Source of the DNA: Bacillus amyloliquefaciens DSM 7 = ATCC 23350
GTDB lineage: Bacteria > Bacillota > Bacilli > Bacillales > Bacillaceae
Reading direction: 5' to 3'
Length of the DNA: 64,000 nucleotides
Assembly (NCBI RefSeq): GCF_000196735.1
Contig: NC_014551.1
Coordinates: 748,501 to 812,500 of the forward strand
A program made the position numbers and the translations under genes. Below are positions 60,525 through 64,000 of this stretch, in pieces. The number at the start of each line of letters is the position of its first letter. Positions within the stretch are counted from its first letter, which is position 1. The notes under the pieces are model-generated. The model saw only the letters and a program-made list of their open reading frames with translations, was not told the origin of the DNA and did not search any database.

Positions 60525-61316
60525 ATGAAATGGTTTTGTTCAATTTGCTGCATGGCCGTTTTACTTGCGGGAGGCATAAACAGCGCAGAGGCCGTGCCGA
60601 ATGAGCGGATAAACTGGGGATTTAAACGCAGCGTCAATCATCAGCCGCCGGATGCCGGCAAGCAGCTGGACAATCTGGTCAAAAAATATGATGCCTTTTA
60701 TTTAGGCAATACGAAAGAAAAGACCATTTATTTAACGTTTGATAACGGATATGAAAATGGATACACCCCGAAGGTGCTTGATGTGTTAAAGAAACATCAT
60801 GTCACGGGCACTTTTTTTGTCACAGGCCATTTTGTAAAAGAGCAGCCTGATTTGATTAAGCGGATGTCAAAGGAAGGCCATATTATCGGCAATCATTCTT
60901 TTCATCATCCTGATCTGACGACAAAAACGGGTGATCAGATTCAGGACGAACTCGATTCCGTCACGGAAGCTGTTTACAACATCACCGGAAAGCGGGACAA
61001 CCTGTATCTTCGTCCGCCGCGCGGCGTATTCAGTGAATATGTCCTGAAGGAAACGAAGCGCCTCGGATATCAAACCGTTTTCTGGTCCGTCGCATTTGTC
61101 GATTGGAAGGTTAAGGAGCAGAAAGGGAAAAAATACGCCTACGATCACATGATCAAGCAGGCGCATCCCGGCGCGATCTACCTTCTCCACACCGTTTCAA
61201 AGGACAATTCAGAAGCTCTGGACGATGCGATTACCGATTTGAAAAAAGAAGGATACACATTTAAAAGCATTGATGACCTTATGTTTGAGAAAGAAATGAA
61301 GCTGCCGCGCTTGTAA
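60525..61316 (+). CDS. pdaA: Peptidoglycan N-acetylmuramic acid deacetylase PdaA
   Basis: Spore cortex enzyme of 263 aa, the B. subtilis length. It removes the acetyl group from muramic acid so that muramic delta-lactam can form, which germination lytic enzymes need. After a signal peptide (residues 1-23) comes the NodB polysaccharide deacetylase domain with TFDNGY (metal Asp), HSFHHP (metal His pair), RPPRG (catalytic Arg) and the C-terminal LLHT His. AGAAGGAG precedes the ATG at 60525. Confidence 0.95.
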   Translation: MKWFCSICCMAVLLAGGINSAEAVPNERINWGFKRSVNHQPPDAGKQLDNLVKKYDAFYLGNTKEKTIYLTFDNGYENGYTPKVLDVLKKHHVTGTFFVTGHFVKEQPDLIKRMSKEGHIIGNHSFHHPDLTTKTGDQIQDELDSVTEAVYNITGKRDNLYLRPPRGVFSEYVLKETKRLGYQTVFWSVAFVDWKVKEQKGKKYAYDHMIKQAHPGAIYLLHTVSKDNSEALDDAITDLKKEGYTFKSIDDLMFEKEMKLPRL

Positions 61317-61349
61317 AAAACACCTCTCCTGCTAATGGAGAGGTGTTTT
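61314..61349. terminator. Bidirectional terminator between pdaA and yfjR
   Basis: A perfect 13-bp stem AAAACACCTCTCC / GGAGAGGTGTTTT with T-tracts on both sides. Confidence 0.9.
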
Positions 61350-61350
61350 G

Positions 61351-62210
61351 TTATTTCAGGCATTTAATCAAAGCGGCCCAATCCAGATCCCCGAAGCCTT
61401 GTTCGACCCCGCTTTCAAAATGGCTCTTGGCCAGCTCGGCAAGAGGGAGTTTTGCGGCAACCTGTTCTGCGGCGGCAAGCGCCAGATTGGTATCTTTCAG
61501 GCCTAAAGACATTTTGAAACCGGCCGGTTCGAATTTCTGCTCGGACATAATGGTTCCGTAATTTTGATAGACGGGAGAGCCAAAGAGCGCGTTGGCGATT
61601 TCTAAAAATTGTTTTTATTCCAAGCCGTACTTCTCCATCATTAAGAATGATTCAGATAACGCTTCCAGCATAGAAACGAGCAAGAAATTGATGCTGATTT
61701 TGGCCGCGTTGGCTGTTTTGGTTTCTTCACCGGTGTCAAATACTTGTGACTCAGGCTTTTAAACAGCGGTTCGGCCTTTTTCTTCGCTTCCTGAGGACCG
61801 GCTGTGATGATGCGGAGCTCGGCCTTCTCAGCCGCATCGGGACGGCCGAGGACGGGAGCGGCAATAAAGGACTGTCCTCTGCTCGAATGCGCAGCGGAAA
61901 GCTGTTCTGACAGCGCCGTGCTGATGGTGCTCATTGAAATATGAATGTCGTTTTCAGATAACCCGGCAATAATGCCGTCAGCCCCGAAAGTCACACCTGT
62001 TACGGCTTCATCGTCCGACAGCATTGACAGCACAATGTCCGCATGTTCAGCTGCCTGACGGGGCGTTTTGGCATATTCGGCCCCTTTCTCCAGCAGATCA
62101 GCCGCTTTTTCTTTCGTCCGGTTATAGACAGTCAGACTGTATCCGGCTTTCATTATATTTTCGGCGATGGGGCGTCCCATATTGCCGAGTCCGACGATGG
62201 CGATCTTCAT
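61351..62210 (-). pseudogene. yfjR: 3-hydroxyisobutyrate dehydrogenase-like yfjR with two lesions
   Basis: The sequence codes for a beta-hydroxyacid dehydrogenase of 286 aa when repaired, the length I recall for YfjR. The dinucleotide loop GLGNMGRP is intact at the start. Near 61741-61745 one base is missing, shifting the frame after SLSHK. Further on, at 61615-61617, a TAA stands where the restored frame reads EYGLE-stop-KQF, most likely a former Gln codon (CAA). Between and after the lesions the frame is clean down to 61351. Two independent lesions in one gene make true decay more likely than a single read error. The start at 62210 has GGAGGG upstream. The enzyme would be nonfunctional. Confidence 0.9.
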
Positions 62211-62259
62211 TAGCAGACCCTCCAATGAAATGTTTTCCATCGTTATACATGCAAAACGT

Positions 62260-62907
62260 TTATTCTGCTGTGTGCAGGCTTGCAACTTTTAGGTCAGGTT
62301 CTGAAGACCATCCGCTGTCTGATGCGGCTTTCCCTTTATAAAAGCCGGTAAAACGCGTCTTGATGATTGTTTTCGACCGGGGCTTTACAGTGAATGTTTT
62401 TGATTTAAATGTGACGCCCTTTACGTTCTCAGATAGATCAGGTGTGACAGATATGGTTTGTTCCCCTTTTCCATAATAATTGATATAAATCGTGCAGCTC
62501 ATGCTCGCTTTTTTGCGCTCAATCAGATGACTGCATTCACTGAGGTGCTTCAGATATTCGACAGCCTTTCTTTCAGGCGCGAACTGTTTTAAGGAAAAAG
62601 CGGCATATTCAGTGACAGGACTGATGCTGGAAGAGACCCCCATGCTGAGAAAGATCAGAAACAGCCCCTCAGCGGGAAGCGCCCGTCTGAACGAGGCGGC
62701 ACACCAGATTAACGCCGCAAAGTATAGCACAACCCCGGGAATGACGGAGATATGGGCTCCATCTTCAGACCAAGAAGAAAAGCCGAGCGACTCAAAGATG
62801 TAATCAGACATCGTACAGCCGTTATACAGCGGGGCAATGGACATGACACTGAGAAGCAGAAGGGCGGAAGAAATGGTTTTGTGAGAAAGAATGGTAACGG
62901 CGCACAC
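62260..62907 (-). CDS. Hypothetical membrane protein
   Basis: Protein of 215 aa with about three hydrophobic segments in the first half (residues 12-30, 52-72, 78-98) and a soluble, basic, beta-rich second half (about 140-215). I do not recognise a family. It lies between yfjR and corA, where I recall no gene in B. subtilis 168. The GTG start at 62907 is uncertain because its only ribosome-like sequence (AAAGAG) touches the start codon. A downstream start is possible. Confidence 0.6.
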   Translation of the reverse strand: MCAVTILSHKTISSALLLLSVMSIAPLYNGCTMSDYIFESLGFSSWSEDGAHISVIPGVVLYFAALIWCAASFRRALPAEGLFLIFLSMGVSSSISPVTEYAAFSLKQFAPERKAVEYLKHLSECSHLIERKKASMSCTIYINYYGKGEQTISVTPDLSENVKGVTFKSKTFTVKPRSKTIIKTRFTGFYKGKAASDSGWSSEPDLKVASLHTAE

Positions 62908-62941
62908 CTCTTTACGTTTTTTTCCAACATATCATGTTTTC

Positions 62942-62971
62942 ACAAAAAAAAGAACAGCCGGCAGCCGTTCT
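62942..62971 (-). terminator. Terminator of corA
   Basis: On the - strand AGAACGGC pairs with GCTGTTCT (one G-T pair) and is followed by eight T. It overlaps the stop codon. Confidence 0.85.
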
Positions 62972-63930
62972 TACTTGAAAATATTAAACCAGCCTTTCCG
63001 GGCGAACCAAAACAGCATGGCGGCCACAAGAGCGGCCATTACGCCCAAAACGATAAAATACCCGTATTTCCAATGAAGCTCAGGCATGTTATCGAAATTC
63101 ATGCCGTAAACTCCCGCGATGAATGTGAGCGGAATAAAAATGGTCGAGACGATGGTTAACGTCATCATGATGGCGTTCATCCGGTTTGAATTCAGCGTCA
63201 CATAGCTGTCCCGCAGATCTGACGTCATATCACGGTTTGACTCGATCAGCTCAGCCAGTTTTAACAGGTGGTCGTAAATATCGCTGAAATATGCTTTTGT
63301 TTCACGGCTTTCTTTTACATGGTCAAGACTCAAAATCCGGTACATTAAATCGCGCATCGGAATGATCGTCCGCCTCAGGTTCAAAAGATCAGTCCGCAAT
63401 TCAAACACTTCATTCATTAAAGTGCCGTAAGATTTATGTGTTCTGCTGTCTTCAATTTCATTCAGCCGGTCTTCAATTTTGTACAGCACAGGGAAATATT
63501 CATCGACAAGCTGATCCATAATCATATACGTTATGTGTCCGGGCCCTTTTTTGGCTAACCCCGGAGAAGCGAAAAACCGTTCTCTTACTCTCGAGATGCC
63601 GGGCGATTCGTGCAGATGGAAGCTGACGATGAAACGGTCGGACTGAAAAATGTCCACCTCTTCCATTTCCAGTGTGTCCGGGTTCAAGGCGTGGAGCACA
63701 TAAAAACGGTAGCCGTCATAATGGTCGATTTTCGGCCGCTGCATGTGCTGAAAGCAATCCTCAATCGCGAGCGGATGAAAATGGAAATAATCCCGCAGCA
63801 GCTCGGTTTCATGCATCTCGGCTCCGAAAAAATCAATCCAGTACCATGCGATGTCCGGTTGTTCTGTACGTGATAGGGGGATATTATCTAATATCTCATT
63901 ATGTGTTGTGATTGCGGTTATATGTATCAT
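62971..63930 (-). CDS. corA: CorA-family Mg2+ transporter YfjQ
   Basis: Divalent-cation channel of 319 aa. A cytosolic alpha/beta domain and long stalk helix (residues 1-255) lead to two C-terminal membrane helices (about 258-280 and 292-314) joined by the YGMNFDNMPE loop with the family GMN motif. It forms pentamers that import Mg2+ or related ions. The start at 63930 is preferred because GGAGGG lies 6 nt upstream and gives the length of B. subtilis YfjQ; a start 21 bp earlier has no separate ribosome site. Confidence 0.93.
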   Translation of the reverse strand: MIHITAITTHNEILDNIPLSRTEQPDIAWYWIDFFGAEMHETELLRDYFHFHPLAIEDCFQHMQRPKIDHYDGYRFYVLHALNPDTLEMEEVDIFQSDRFIVSFHLHESPGISRVRERFFASPGLAKKGPGHITYMIMDQLVDEYFPVLYKIEDRLNEIEDSRTHKSYGTLMNEVFELRTDLLNLRRTIIPMRDLMYRILSLDHVKESRETKAYFSDIYDHLLKLAELIESNRDMTSDLRDSYVTLNSNRMNAIMMTLTIVSTIFIPLTFIAGVYGMNFDNMPELHWKYGYFIVLGVMAALVAAMLFWFARKGWFNIFK

Positions 63931-64000
63931 AAACAACCCTCCGCCTGCCATTATATCATGCGGCGTTATGAAGAAAAGTATACGAATTGCCGTCGGAACG

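Overview
The window is chromosomal DNA of a Bacillus of the B. subtilis group, most likely the B. velezensis/amyloliquefaciens branch. From about 20.8 kb to the end the gene order follows the B. subtilis citS-citM / yfl / tre / yfk / yfj region almost gene for gene, with protein lengths matching where I know them (LtaS catalytic Thr297, ChaA 351 aa, PdaA 263 aa, a repaired YfkAB of 373 aa). The species call is inference from gene content and recalled family lengths; no database was searched.

Region 1 (0.1-9.2 kb) holds three collagen-like proteins on the + strand: a short one with a Gly-Pro-Pro-rich helix, a giant one with about 600 Gly-X-Thr triplets behind an NTTRR-F1-like head, and one with a Cys/His-rich head and a BclB-type C-terminal domain. 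These are probably spore-surface or cell-surface filaments.

Region 2 (9.3-20.6 kb) is accessory DNA and the most system-like part of the window. A hybrid kinase with a 7TM-DISM-like sensor and two different kinase modules is divergent from a response regulator with a LytR/AlgR-type receiver and a SARP-like output. Next come a 1970-aa LPKTG-anchored adhesin (collagen-binding-like domains plus eight SpaA/Cna-B-type domains) and a class A-like sortase. I propose these as one sensing, adhesin and anchoring module.

Region 3 (20.7-34.4 kb) has citrate sensing and uptake (citS, citT, yflP, citM), a broken yflN, nitric oxide synthase, small yfl genes, mapB, the GlcNAc PTS gene nagP behind a NagR-like operator, yfmQ and ltaS. 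Region 4 (34.6-40.2 kb) has a spore-coat/GerPF-like group behind a SigmaK-like promoter, then the trehalose operon, whose treP carries an in-frame amber codon between its EIIB and EIIC domains. Region 5 (40.2-52.8 kb) has a nitroreductase, a YibE/F membrane pair, the cell-wall nucleotidase yfkN (LPDTA anchor), yfkM, and a LacI-regulated MFS/aroD/aroE cluster that looks like shikimate or quinate use. Region 6 (52.9-64 kb) is the conserved yfkJ-to-corA stretch.

Four conserved genes are interrupted: yflN (1-nt deletion), treP (amber), yfkAB (exact 68-bp tandem duplication) and yfjR (frameshift plus nonsense). These are either real strain lesions or sequence errors; reads would decide. Promoters and operators were read by eye and are graded by confidence.
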